Below, piece after piece: positions 21,015 through 32,200 of a DNA stretch of 64,000 nt; within the stretch, counting starts at the first letter, position 1, and each line of letters starts with the position of its first letter. The stretch comes from Amphibalanus amphitrite (Eukaryota; Arthropoda; Thecostraca; Balanomorpha; Balanidae), in the NCBI RefSeq assembly GCF_019059575.1, contig NW_024881996.1, positions 1-64,000 on the forward strand. The letters run 5' to 3'. A program made the translations under genes and the position numbers. Under the pieces are notes generated by a model, which was given only the letters and a program-made list of their open reading frames with translations, made no database searches and was not told the DNA's origin.

Positions 21015-22564
21015 TTCTCTACATTAAACTCTTCTCAATCTATTGGTCATTTTATTGAAGAATGGAATAAGACGGTATTGACATTAAGTATCAGCGTTAA
21101 CTTTTCAATCAAACTTGTAGAATGCTATTAGTAGTGGATTACGCGTGCTACACTTATCGCTTAATGACTAATTAAATAGAGTAAAGTTTTAATGGGGTAA
21201 TTTAGATCCACTCTCCTTCTAAATGTCTTCTCGCTTAAAGTCGTTTGGGGATTGATCATTAGAAGAGACAACCATGATCCATTCATCATCACCAAAGGAC
21301 AGCACACTTAAAACTTGATACGAATGTTTATTAGCTTTAAAACCTGATACGAATGTCTATTAGCTATAAAATGCCAACACTGCCGGTGAACATTTTGCAG
21401 TGGCTTTGGGCAAAGTCAGAAAAACGTATCCTTACAGTGTCCCATCTTTATCAAAACGCAATGAACAAAGGAAAACGGAATGACCCTAGCTTAATTGAAG
21501 CCAACACCATTCAAAGAGTTGCGTGACATTTAACGTCAAAGGAGCATAGCCGTCCTATTTCTTGATCATTAAAGTCATAGAGCTAAAGGTACGAGTCAAA
21601 GTCAAAGAGTCATAGGTAGGTAGGTACAGAACATAGGTAATCCATAGGCAAAATATTACGTTTTTGCACAACTTTTCATAGGACTGACATGAGACGAGGA
21701 CAACGAGGATTATCTCAATATTTCTAGCATTTTGCCTTTTGGCTCTGATTGAGTTTCAGCCATCCCCGAACCGAGCGTAAGAATGGCTCGATACGAGAAG
21801 CGTCGATAACTAGTTTTGAGTGACCTTAGAAATTTAGTTAAGGTAATAAGGTGCTGACACTATTGGTTTTCACTGATAATTTTTATCCATAAATCATCGC
21901 GATTATTGATATTGTGCTCATTTCTTCCGGCCGCATCGGTTGACATCTTTTTATATGCTCAAGGTAATGCACATTTGGGTATCGAGGGGCCCAAAGCATA
22001 AGCAAATTCTGAAACATGGTTTGAACCGGGACGCTCGCCACTTTCACTGCCGGTCGATGGCTAGCAAATAACAAACACCAACGAACGATTTCGCAAAGCA
22101 ACCCGCATTACCAAACGGCCCGAGCTCCCATAGATCTTATTCACATTACTATTCAGTATTCACACTGAGTATCGAGGCCGGGAATATGGTGTTCGAGGCC
22201 GCCATCGCATACAAACTTTTAGTTCCAGAGTAGATACTCGCAAACCCTTATCTCCACTCAAGGACTGCGACGAGCCACGGCAACACTTATCCAGTACTGG
22301 CACAGGCAAGTGGAGGCTTATCTGGCACATGACTACTTTTACGAAAATGCTGAATGTCATGCTGGTAATGTCATTGCAAGAGGTATCAAGTTATTTTGGC
22401 ATCAAATCTTCAGTCCTTAGGGCTCTAACGATGAGCAAAAAGTAGATATATTGGTGATCCAACCCTTCTTCAGTTTATATAACATTATCGAAATATTACC
22501 ATGCGTATTCATATGTATTTGTCATTACGCTTACGAGCAGTCGTTCCCAATGTGAATTCAGAAG
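21015..22564 (+). other. Intergenic, AT-rich, one 29-bp tandem duplication
   Basis: No gene recognised. TTAAAAC(T/C)TGATACGAATG..TATTAGCT is present twice in tandem at 21308-21336 and 21337-21365. Confidence 0.5.
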
Positions 22565-24135
22565 TGATTACGGAGCGAGCGAAGCGAGCGTAGTCTTTCC
22601 TTAGATTAACCCTATTAGTGGCAGGGGGGGGGGTTGTTTTTATCCACCCCTCAGGGTTTTCGGGAATATCTCCGAAACCGCTGAAGCTACGATGCTGAAA
22701 TTTTCTGACTTTTCCTATAACTAAATTGGGTACATTCCCTGAAAATTTCAAGTTCATAACTTTACCAGGGGCGGCTCCAGAGCACTGGGAATTGGGGGGT
22801 CCTATTCGTGAAGCGAGTCATTTGGGCGAAGATCACGATGCTGCACCAGTTTTACGAACAGTGAATGAAAGGTATCATGTGATAACATATACAAAGTTAT
22901 TGTGCATCCTCTTTTGACACGTTTTTGCTATAATAGGCGGATCCAGGCGTCCAAAAAGGGGGGTTATTTTTTACCTCCCAACATAGGTGCCCTGACACCG
23001 CCTATGCATGACCAATACAATTTTAGTCGTTCTCTCATAAGAAAATTGTAACATAACAAGACCATTGCCACCCTTTTTAGAAACAGTACCGACAAAAACC
23101 TTATTTACTATACTTTTTGTGTACCCCCAATCTCAATGATCTGTATCCGCCTATGATTTTTGAAAATGCATATTTTTAGGATCCATGTGAATTCCTGGTT
23201 CATTCTCTATCGATCGGCAAAAGTTGCGTTAAGATTGGTTCAGAAACCTGGCCGTGATAAACAGTCTAAAATGTATCTGCAATTTGCCCGTTTTTACCCC
23301 CTCTACCCCCCTATTGACATTTTTTTTTTTTTTAGAAATGTAGATCTCGTTGAGCCAAATCGAATGCCGTTTGAATTTTGAAAATCGGCCGGTTAGATCT
23401 CGAGATATCAAGGGGGGTCGTAAACAGCCCCCCCCCCTGCCACTAATATGGGGTAGCCAGGAGCCTGCCACTAATAGGGTTAACGGAAATTTCTGAGTAT
23501 GAGCGGCCGGCCGGCCGGCCGGCCGGCCGTGGTCACGCTTTTGCGAGGCTTATATCTCAGCAACCACTTGACCGATTTACACGCGGTAATTTTTGTAGGG
23601 TAGCTTCATTCCTTCTACCAAGTATTGGACTATTCCTGATGCATGTGGGTGACCCCTTATGCACGTGCCACTTGCAAAACGAAGAGGTGTCCGTTTTGTA
23701 ATTGTTGCAATATCTCGGTAACTACTTGGCCGATTGCGCTGAAAGTTGGCATGTAGGTAAGCACCCACTAGGCACTGCATATACATGTGCCAGAGTTGGG
23801 GTGCTGCTGCACGTGCGCACGTGCAGGGGTCGTTTCCAGATCTCTGGAACGGCTGGACCGATTGCGCTCAAATTTGGTACACGGTTAGGGACCGGTTAGT
23901 AGGGTGCCGTGCACAAGTCAGTTGGGACCCATTTTGCACGTGCGCACGTGCAGGGTGCCGCTTCCAGATCTCGAGAACGGCTGGGCCGATTGTGCCCAAA
24001 TTTGGCACATCGCTAGAGACCAGTTAGTAGGGTGCCGTGCACAAGTCAGTTGGAGGTACCCCCTCGCAATTTCGCACGTGCAAGGCCCACCCTCTCGCTC
24101 GCTCCGTTAGTCGCCCCAAAAGGCGTTATACTGGT
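22565..24135 (+). mobile_element. 0.7-kb repeat family copy 1, split by a TTAA insertion
   Basis: It starts TGATTACGGAGCGAGCGAAG and ends CTCGCTCGCTCCGTTAG...GTTATACTGGT, so CGGAGCGAGCGA forms short imperfect inverted ends. After removing 22606-23479 it is about 697 bp and colinear with 46883-47582. It contains a (GGCC)n run at 23505-23528 and about four degenerate units of 110-130 bp. Each unit has CAGATCTCGAGAACGGCTGG-like and CCGATTG..CTCAAATTTGG-like words, and three carry GCACGTGCGCACGTGC or a part of it. No protein is apparent. Confidence 0.8.
22606..23483 (+). mobile_element. 870-bp piggyBac-like MITE nested in the 0.7-kb repeat
   Basis: TTAA at 22606-22609 and 23480-23483 flanks 22610-23479, which starts CCCTATTAGTGGCAGGGGGG and ends with the inverted form CCTGCCACTAATAGGG. 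A CCC start, TTAA duplication and perfect 16-bp ends are the piggyBac signature. A second CCTGCCACTAATA unit lies at 23436-23449. No transposase is encoded. The homologous site at 46.9 kb has a single TTAA and no insertion. Confidence 0.9.
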
Positions 24136-24603
24136 AAGTCGAAAGCGATGCATAAGAATTACCATTTATTTTCAACCAATGAGGATTAGGTGAAATATTG
24201 TCTCGTGCTTAAGACCAAGGTCATTCATTCCTTCATACTTTTTTAGCAAAACCAAAAACAAATTTAGGCACACACAAAACATAAAGCTCGAAATGGATAT
24301 TCATAGTCATTGACTATTGTCAAGCTGCTAAGCATTTTTACCGCAATCAAGTAGAGAAATGAGTCGCATTCTTTGTTTAACGTAAAAGGCACACTAATTT
24401 TGAACGTGAAAAGCATTGACGCGCCAATGCCTAGACACAAAATGAAAATCGTCTTAGTGCGTCATACGAGTTACCTGGACTGAATTTTAAAATGTTAAAG
24501 CTCGAAGGTCATATGAATATGTTCTGTCTGATATTGGCATATCGACCGCAACATGTTGTCAACAGTTAATATTCGTCACGTCTTCAATCTTCAAGCTGAC
24601 AGG
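24136..24603 (+). other. Flank upstream of the astacin gene
   Basis: No gene found. This should contain the astacin promoter and leader; I could not pick a convincing TATA box. An in-frame ATG at 24553 would extend the protein by 17 residues. Confidence 0.4.
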
Positions 24604-24618
24604 ATGATGCTGATGACG
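24604..24618 (+). CDS. Astacin exon 1 (start codon, five codons)
   Basis: ATG ATG CTG ATG ACG followed by the donor GTAAGT. It is chosen because it is phase-compatible with exon 2 and together they make a signal peptide. An upstream in-frame ATG at 24553 is the alternative start. Confidence 0.65.
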
Positions 24619-27402
24619 GTAAGTGTGGCCCTCTCAACCCGCGCCGTAGCGAGGAGTCTCACATCCCGCATAGCCACCTTTCTGACCTTTCTCATCTACA
24701 TGATTCTGTGGCTGGCATAAGCTGGCATAACGTAAAGATACTGCCCTTGGTAGGTATGTCCACTCATTCCAGTACCCCGTTCCGTTCCCGTTCCGTTCCC
24801 CGTTCCGTGCCTGGTATGTCCCGTGTCCTGTAGATGCTGTGCCTGGTATGTCCCTTGCCCTGTTACAGGTAGATTCTGTCCCTGCTGTGGCTCTGGCCGG
24901 TGACCGGCGCTGGGGCCGCCGCCGGGGGCCAGGGTGCCGGACTCGGCCCCAGTCAGCTCAACGACGACATGCTCGTACCGTCCGGCTGGCCGCCATGGGC
25001 CGGTGGCCGGCGCCAGCACAAACTGCTGCGCCGGCCGCACCAGCCCGACGAGCCGGCGCTGCCGGACGCCCTGTGGCCGCCGGGCAGCAGCGGCTGGCCA
25101 GAGGTGCCCTTCTACTTATCAGAGGGGGCCGGGGCGGAAGTTCGAGAGGCCTGGGAACACGGCCGGCAGCACTGGGAAGCTAACACGTGCATCACATTCC
25201 GGTGAGGGAACTGAGGGGGTGTGAGAGGAGGGAGGGACAGGGGGAGATGATTTTAAGCTATTAGCGTGCTGGTAGAGATAGGATGATGAAAAGTCTGGCA
25301 AGCAAAAGAAGCCAAATTGTCCGCTAGTGGCACCTAATACACTCGCACAACGCTACAGCTCCGGATAGAATAATGCTAAAGGCAATACGTTTCCGCATAG
25401 TCACGGCGTGAAGCCATGTGATTTATGAATGTTTTCATACAACTTCATCCTTAAGTGCCAAAACCACGCCCAAACTTCCCAGCGTCAACCAGCCGCGTCT
25501 GATCCTCACACCACCTCCCACCTACACCACAGAGAGGTGGCCTTCCCGGCTGGTACGCGACCCAACTGTAGCCGCCTCAGCCAGCAGCCGGTGGTCTGCG
25601 TGCAGGGCGAGCCGGATGGCTGTTACTCGGACGTTGGACGACAGCTGCCCTCCCCGCTCGGAGCCGCCTGGCTGCAGCCGCAGGTCAGGACTTAACGGTT
25701 TGGGATGAATGCTGTGGACCTAATTCAATATACCCTAGCTGTGGAGGCTAGCTAGACGACAAGTAGGTAATGCGTTGCTTTTGTCACGCGCAAGGCCGTG
25801 TGGCGTGTGCGGTGCTTAGTTGGTATTTCTCCTTGTTGCATAACCAGTTCTGTCCTCGTTCCATAGACGATACATGTTATTTCTATTTTCCATGGATTGT
25901 TCCAAAGAGTAAATGAATGAATGTATGAATGAATAAATGAATTAATGAAGAAATAGCGTACTACCTTTGGTCCGTGAGTGAGCTAGAATCGTGGAATGAT
26001 TGCACTAGGAACGGCTGTGGTGCTATGATGTCTGACTTGCATTACATTATTATTTCGGATCATTTTCAGATGGTTATAACCCGACTAGCAATGACTGGCA
26101 GCTGGTCAGCAGTCTTCAATTCAGTAAATAGCCGCCGTTTTCGGTCAGACGAATGGTATTATGCATGACAAAATAGCACTTCAACAGTCAAGATTAATGA
26201 CGACCCTCTTCCGAAAAGGCTTTGATTTTATGTCTGAGAGAGCATCCATTCTAACCCCACAGGTGTTGAATCTAGACCCGGAGATCTGTAAACAGACCAC
26301 GGTGATCCACGAGATCGGGCACACCGTCGGCCTGGCTCACGAGATGTCGCGGCCGGCGGCGCGCCAACACCTCAAGGTGAACTTCCACCACATGCGTCTG
26401 TCTCCGAACCTGTGGGCCCAGTCTCAGGTGTGCGACCTGGCCACCTCGCGCGTGCCCTACGACTACCTCTCCATCATGCACTACAGCACGTTCGCCGGCA
26501 GCCGCGACGGTCAGCCCGTGTTCGTGACGCGAGACCCTCTGCGTCAGCACCTAGTGGACCACAATGACGACGTGCGCTTCATCGCCGGCCTCCCGGGACT
26601 ATCCCATCTGGATCGGTATGTCATCAACACCGAGTACGGCTGCGAGCGACTGTGGGCGGCGGCACACTGCGGAGGGAGGATCACGCCCTGCCGGAACCTG
26701 GGCTACATGGGCGCCGACTGCCGCTGTGTGTGCCCACGCAGTCACCTGGGAGCATTCTGTCAGATCAGCACGCAGCCGCTGTGGCCGCGACCGGCCTGTG
26801 TGCGCACCGTGACAGAACCAGAGGAGTTCTCCCTCTCCAGCGCGGGTATGGGGGTCAGACACGAGCGGCGGCCAGAGTCGTGCACTGTGCTGGTGCGCGG
26901 TGCCACTGGAACGCTCGCCCGTGTGGAGGTGCACGCAGCGACGTTCCTAGCAGTAGCACTCGCCAATCTCAGTGTCCCAAGGCTAGCGCGTGATGCCTGC
27001 GGTCTTGGACTTTCCGTGCTTGTTCTTCCAGGCACTGCAAGCGACGGGCGCAATGAATGTGTGGACACATTCGTGTCTACCCCAGAGAAGGGGATCCACG
27101 TGCCCCACCGCGCCGCTACGCTGCACGTGCGCGTACATCAGGTCACAACGCACCTAGAGCCGGTGCTGCGCCAGATTCGTATCCGCGTCTCGTTTGTCGC
27201 CGACGCGGCGGCGCAACTGCGTGTGGAGCCGGTGAACGGGGAAGGTAGGATGCTGGACGCGCTCACTCGATACCACGCCAGAGTGGCCGAGGTCGTGGAG
27301 AGAGTGGACCCGGAGGCGGCGGGAGGAGCCACCCGGACGGGAGAGAGGGGACTGGTGACGGGCGTGGTGCTGGTGTTGGTGGTGATTGCTGCGAATAGAT
27401 AA
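24604..27402 (+). CDS. Secreted astacin-family (M12A) zinc metalloprotease
   Basis: Four exons (24604-24618, 24873-25201, 25572-25683, 26263-27402) join in frame to 531 residues. The start MMLMTILSLLWLWPVTGAGA is a classic signal peptide created across the first splice. A prosegment follows to about residue 75, then the astacin catalytic domain from GWPEVPFYLSEGAG. It includes CITFR, GCYSDVGRQ, the zinc motif HEIGHTVGLAHE (residues 168-179) and the Met-turn SIMHYS. Then come an EGF-like module (YGCERLW to RCVCPRSHLGAFCQ), a cysteine-containing CUB-like region, and a hydrophobic tail (GLVTGVVLVLVVIAANR). The tail could be a membrane or GPI anchor signal. All zinc ligands, the catalytic Glu and the Met-turn Tyr are present, so it is predicted active. 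The substrate is unknown. Confidence 0.9.
24873..25201 (+). CDS. Astacin exon 2 (signal peptide, prosegment, catalytic N-terminus)
   Basis: The acceptor used is GTTACAGGTAG, not the CAG four bases earlier, because only this one keeps the protease frame. The exon runs from ILSLLWLWPVTGAG to EANTCITFR and ends phase 2 at the donor GTGAGG. A NDDM segment in the prosegment may provide the aspartate switch. Confidence 0.85.
25572..25683 (+). CDS. Astacin exon 3
   Basis: The acceptor CAACTGTAG is followed by one base completing Arg, then RLSQQPVVCVQGEPDGCYSD through GAAWLQPQ; the donor is CAG|GTCAGG. A second acceptor nine bases later (CCTCAG) keeps the same phase, so a three-residue shorter form is possible. 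Confidence 0.8.
26263..27402 (+). CDS. Astacin exon 4 (active site, EGF-like, CUB-like, tail)
   Basis: The acceptor is CTAACCCCACAG. The frame runs from VLNLDPEICKQTTVIHEIGH to the stop TAA at 27400-27402 without interruption (379 residues), with strongly GC-rich third positions. It holds the complete zinc-binding and Met-turn motifs. Confidence 0.93.
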   Translation: MLNLDPEICKQTTVIHEIGHTVGLAHEMSRPAARQHLKVNFHHMRLSPNLWAQSQVCDLATSRVPYDYLSIMHYSTFAGSRDGQPVFVTRDPLRQHLVDHNDDVRFIAGLPGLSHLDRYVINTEYGCERLWAAAHCGGRITPCRNLGYMGADCRCVCPRSHLGAFCQISTQPLWPRPACVRTVTEPEEFSLSSAGMGVRHERRPESCTVLVRGATGTLARVEVHAATFLAVALANLSVPRLARDACGLGLSVLVLPGTASDGRNECVDTFVSTPEKGIHVPHRAATLHVRVHQVTTHLEPVLRQIRIRVSFVADAAAQLRVEPVNGEGRMLDALTRYHARVAEVVERVDPEAAGGATRTGERGLVTGVVLVLVVIAANR

Positions 27403-29092
27403 CACAAGCGGGTGGTTTGTCTAGGAAATATGAAATTGGGGTAGTCGCAGTGGGAAGAACGTAGCTAAGTTTGTATGTATATTGTGAAAATATATTTGAT
27501 ATCCGAGCGGGTCTCTTCCTCAAAATGAGTAAAAGATCATTAATAGATCACTTGAGTGTCCTTACAAAGCCACTCAATCGAGTTGACAAAAAGCGCAAAA
27601 TCTTGGCTGAGAATACCGTTTATTACAAAGATGGTCGAACACATAGGCTTCCACACCCGACAGCTGCGAACAAAAATGGTGCGTTACAATTCTCACACAA
27701 GTGAAAAACAGTCGAATCAAGTGACACACGAGAGTTACACTTCGACAAGGTAGCCCACACCACATAGAACGGGGACCGTTACCACTGAGAAAATGGGTGG
27801 GAGATGAAACAAAATGACCAAAGGATGCAAACTTCGTTGCGATGAACCAGCATTGTTATACACAGCTCATTCAATGGTATTCAGACCTCCAATACCGAGT
27901 TTCAAATCCATCAAGATGTGTGAACATCAACACTCATAAGCAAGAAACAACAAGCTGAAGTTTGACCGACCACCGCAGATACCAAAATGCACCATTCTCT
28001 CAGCTCGAGCGCGTCCCTCTGAAAGTCATTTCAAATAGTCTGGCAGTGATAGATGCTGAATTTTGAAATCAACGAAAACATCCTCAGACCACAAAAGTCG
28101 GCCACTTTTCTCCCCGCGCCGGTCTGTATTAATTCGCCTGCCAGACAGCTCCGAGCCGCTCCACAAAGCGTCCGAATAAAACATCGGCCGGCCCCTCATA
28201 CATTTCGCCGCGTCGAACATAGCCGGGCCGACGACAGTTTCTGGAGACTGGCACATCACTTTGCCGCTCGATGGCGCCCTTTGTGTGACCGTCGGAAGTG
28301 AACGGTGACCGTCGAACGCCGTCCGGTACCGACAAAAGGAGCGGCGCGACAACACCCTTTGACACGAGACACTGGGGAATGTTGTACACGGGCACACAGG
28401 CCGCCGCCGGCCGACGCTGAATACAGATGAACAGGTAGGTGTCGGTCGTAAGAACAGCAAGTCCGGCTGGATGTCAACAGGGCGGAACGGACTTTGAACT
28501 TGGATACGAGAAAAGAATATGATAGTGCTTGGTTATGGACCTTGTCGTGAGTGTTTCAACGTGAAATAAAACGGTATTCGTCCAGAACTCAACATAATCC
28601 AAGTGCTAATGTATTAGCTTCTGTTGACATCTAAACACTACCAAAGAGCCACCTACCGAGTTAAATTAAAAATACTGAACGCTCACTAGTCGCGGACCGA
28701 TCCTGGCCTCGCGCGACATCTATGGTGTAGAACTGGAACTAAGGCCATACCGTCTCCCCAGAGCACCGGTAGCGACACCTACGTCTCGGGGTCCGTGGCC
28801 TCGCCTCTCAGCGAGAGAGAGAGGCGCCCTCAGTCGGTAGGGAGGTGACAATCTTTGCCACATTTTTCACACACTGTTCTGTGGTCGAAATCCTACCCTC
28901 ACGCAAACGCCGATTGTCTGCACAGTGATTGGTCTCTCGAAGTTGTTGAAACGCTAGAAGCTGCACATTTACACCTCTGCGCAGTGCGTAGTCCCCCACT
29001 GTCTCAGTATTTATAAGTAGATGGAGATGTCGGGAACGGCGCTGTAGTGCCGGACAGACCGAACCTCTCAGTCTCGTCCCACTCAGCTGCGT
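27403..29092. other. Intergenic between convergent astacin and PHD genes
   Basis: The two genes point toward each other here. A minus-strand TATAAA at 28997-29002 lies about 90 bases past the PHD stop codon and is a weak candidate poly(A) signal. Nothing else was recognised. Confidence 0.5.
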
Positions 29093-29226
29093 TTAGACGA
29101 CCGAGACGCGTCCGGCCGCCCTCAGCTGCCCGGCGTTCTTCAGGTTCTGTTTCATCGTCTGTTGTCGCTTCTCCTGGCAGTTGTGGCACACGAACACGCC
29201 GCCGAAGCCCAGGCTCTCGATACACT
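29093..29226 (-). CDS. PHD gene terminal exon
   Basis: On the minus strand the acceptor is CTGCTGTTTCAG, then AG completes GAG (Glu). CIESLGFGGVFVCHNCQEKR and a basic-neutral tail to GRVSVV follow, with a stop TAA at 29095-29093. It supplies the last three cysteines of the PHD finger. Confidence 0.8.
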
Positions 29227-32200
29227 CTGAAACAGCAGGCGGGTCAGGAGGTCGTCAGATGACTGCGCCCGTACTGCTGGAGGTGACGATAGCGTTCCCA
29301 CGGCCGCATGGGGAGGAGCAACGCACTGGGTGCGGTGAAAGCGGCGCCGCGCCGCCGTCTGACGGGGTAGGGCTGTTGAATGCAAAATACGGCACAGCCG
29401 GTCGGTCACCGACTTTCCAATTTGTCATGAAACGTGATAGAAATCGATTAAGGATTGCCGATGAAACCAAACTCGTTGCGTGGCGGTCTCTGCACTGGTG
29501 ATAGCGATTTAAAACGGTGCTTGGGATGCCCGAGTCGCATATTTTACTTCTAGAAACCCACTCACAGACTTTATTGGATGACTATAATAAATAGCAGAAA
29601 TCACTCGGACTGCTGCATCACTTAGCTCATAGCACGATCAGCAAAGCTCCACACTAGATAAGGCGTCACGAGGCTATTAGCATCCCACGCATCTCTCGGG
29701 TGATCTATATATCCGCCTCACGCCCATCCGTGTTCATTGTCTGCCGCACGACTCTGGACCGGGCACGGCGATCGCCCCGTCCCACGCCGTCCTTTTGCGG
29801 CGCTCCCATTGTGGCGAGAGCGCCGGCGCACCACGGGTGACCGCCCATGACACACAGCTCTGCCCTCCGCTGTGACGGACGCGGAACAGCGGTCACAATA
29901 TCCGTTAGTTTGTGATCAGATGAACCATCGGCCCACTGTCAGACTACTGTCGGACCAATGTCATCCACAGCGGCAGACTAAAGAGAGGCACAACGCTATC
30001 AAACCTAACCGGTCGACAGGTCACCGACCTTCGCTCGGGTCAGTGACACGTCAGGGGTCACTGACCCCTTCCTCCACTGACTACACAAGCTGTATTCACG
30101 ATTACTATCCGGGCTACCGGTCCTACAAACCAGTGAAAAAAGAACGCTGGGGGTACGCATGGGACTGGTTCTACGGCCGTTAACGATATCTTGCCCCAAT
30201 TGTGCATAAGAACTTATCGCACCGATCGATAAGACAACTAAACAAATGGGGAATGTGCCGACTCAGAGGTTACATCGGCGGTCACTACAGCATTTGCTCA
30301 CAACACGATTGTCTTTATCGCCAATATGTAAAGCCAGGTACAAAGGGATCAGTGTTGTCAGACGTCACTCCTTATGTAACACATCCTCCGGTCCTAATGT
30401 ACAGGTAGAAAGAGTCGACTGAATATCCAGCTATTAATGCTAATGAGCGAAAGATAGCAACTTCAAACATTAGGGGAGAGTGGGGTAAGATGCCCAGGGT
30501 GGGAAAGACGCCCCACCCCCTCTAGCGACGAAACAAAGAATCGGACCTGGAAATTAATGTTCTTAGCGTAAAGCGGAAGCCTGCCTTGTTAACGGCACAA
30601 AAAATTGCGAAGCTCAGTTGGGCAACGGCTGGCTGATGACTGCATGTTTTTTATTTGCTGCTTTCAAAAAATATTTTGGTGTCAGAACATTGCAAATATC
30701 AAAGAAGGTAAATAATTTTTGCGTCCCTTGCTATAGTCGTGATACATTAGCATGCGTGTACTGTGTCCCAAACAGTTTGTTTCATGGTGTAGTTTTATGG
30801 CTAACAAATTGTACTGATTTAATGTTACTTCGGTACCTTGGGGTAAGATGCCCCCTGTCCTGATGGGGAAAGACGCCCCCCTAAATCCGTAGGCTGTCCT
30901 TCAAACAGCCCGTCAAATCATTTATTACATACTTGTGATGTAGACAAAAGCCGATCTGGGACTATTGAGAGTCCAGTACGGTCGGGTGCTCCCCATGCCG
31001 GTCTCTCGGCCCACATAGCGACTTTTTGGGCGGCATCTGACTCTGAGAGCCCTCACGACGGCCCCTGTGGGCTCCTTATTGGCTCCAGGGCCCATCACGA
31101 CATCCTTTGAGGGCTCCCACGTTGGCCCCACGGGCCGCACTGGCATCGGAGGTCCCCACGATGGGCTCGAGGGCCCTCAAGCATCATGAAGACCTATAAG
31201 AGCCCCACAGTGAACACCTGAAAGCTGGATATTTCCTTGTCGTGACAAGGAAACAAACATTGAAATACTCATCAAATTGGTAGCAAAACACACAATAATG
31301 CGCTCCAAAAATAAGAACCGTCCCCCTAGTATCCCTTTGTTTACGTCCCTGCTCCGGGCAGAAGCCATGAAAGAAAAAAAGGCGGCTAAAAACTCTAGGC
31401 AATTTGAAAAATTCGAAAACAAATGGGGGAATGTTATAAATATTCTACAAAACATAGGCACCGATTGAAATGTGATGGCCGCCGCCGTCACCGCCGCCGT
31501 CGTCGCCATCCCGGTCGCTGCTGTCGGGGGGACCTGGGCTGCCCGCCCTCGCCGCCTCCGGAGAATGGCTGCCGCTGCCTGGCTGCTCGGCCTGCGCTGC
31601 CGTCGGCCGCGTTTCGGCTTCCTGCGTCGCCGCGGTGGCCGTGTTGGTGGCCGTTCCCTGGTGGAGCTGATCCGGCTGCTGTGCGCTGATGTGCGTTCTG
31701 ACATTTGTAACCGGGACGGACGCCGGCACCGATACCCGAGTGGTGTCATACCTGTCAGCTGACGCGCCGCGCGTCCGTCTCGCGGTGGGTGGGTGGGGCC
31801 CCCACCGTGGGGGAGGGGGCTGTCGACGAGATGAGCTGAACTCCGCTCTTAATGCGATGTTGCAATGCGTCGTGCGTCAACTCCGTGCTCCGTGCCCGCG
31901 CCCCGTGAGAGCCGGGCTGTGGAGGCCGCCGGCGGGCGGGCCGCGCTTTGGGCGCTGCCGACGACGGGCCATATGTACGTAAATGTCTCCGCGGCCTCTG
32001 TATTCGGTTGGTGGTGGGTGACGACCGCTGGCATGCCGGAAGGGCTTGTGGTTCAGAATGGTGATAATGATCTAGTTGATATGCTATTTATGCAGTTTCA
32101 TGTGCTCTTTACTGCATCTTTTGTGGGCGGATCGCGGAAGAGTGGAAGTGTGATGGATGACTGGACTGTGGCAGTAATGCTGTTTATTTGACAATAAATG

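Noticed and set aside
22766..23154. Possible nested hAT element (CAGGGGCGGCTCCAG ... CTGTATCCGCCTATG) inside the piggyBac-like MITE
   Set aside because: The ends match at only about 11 of 15 bases and the 8-bp flanks (AACTTTAC versus ATTTTTGA) do not match.
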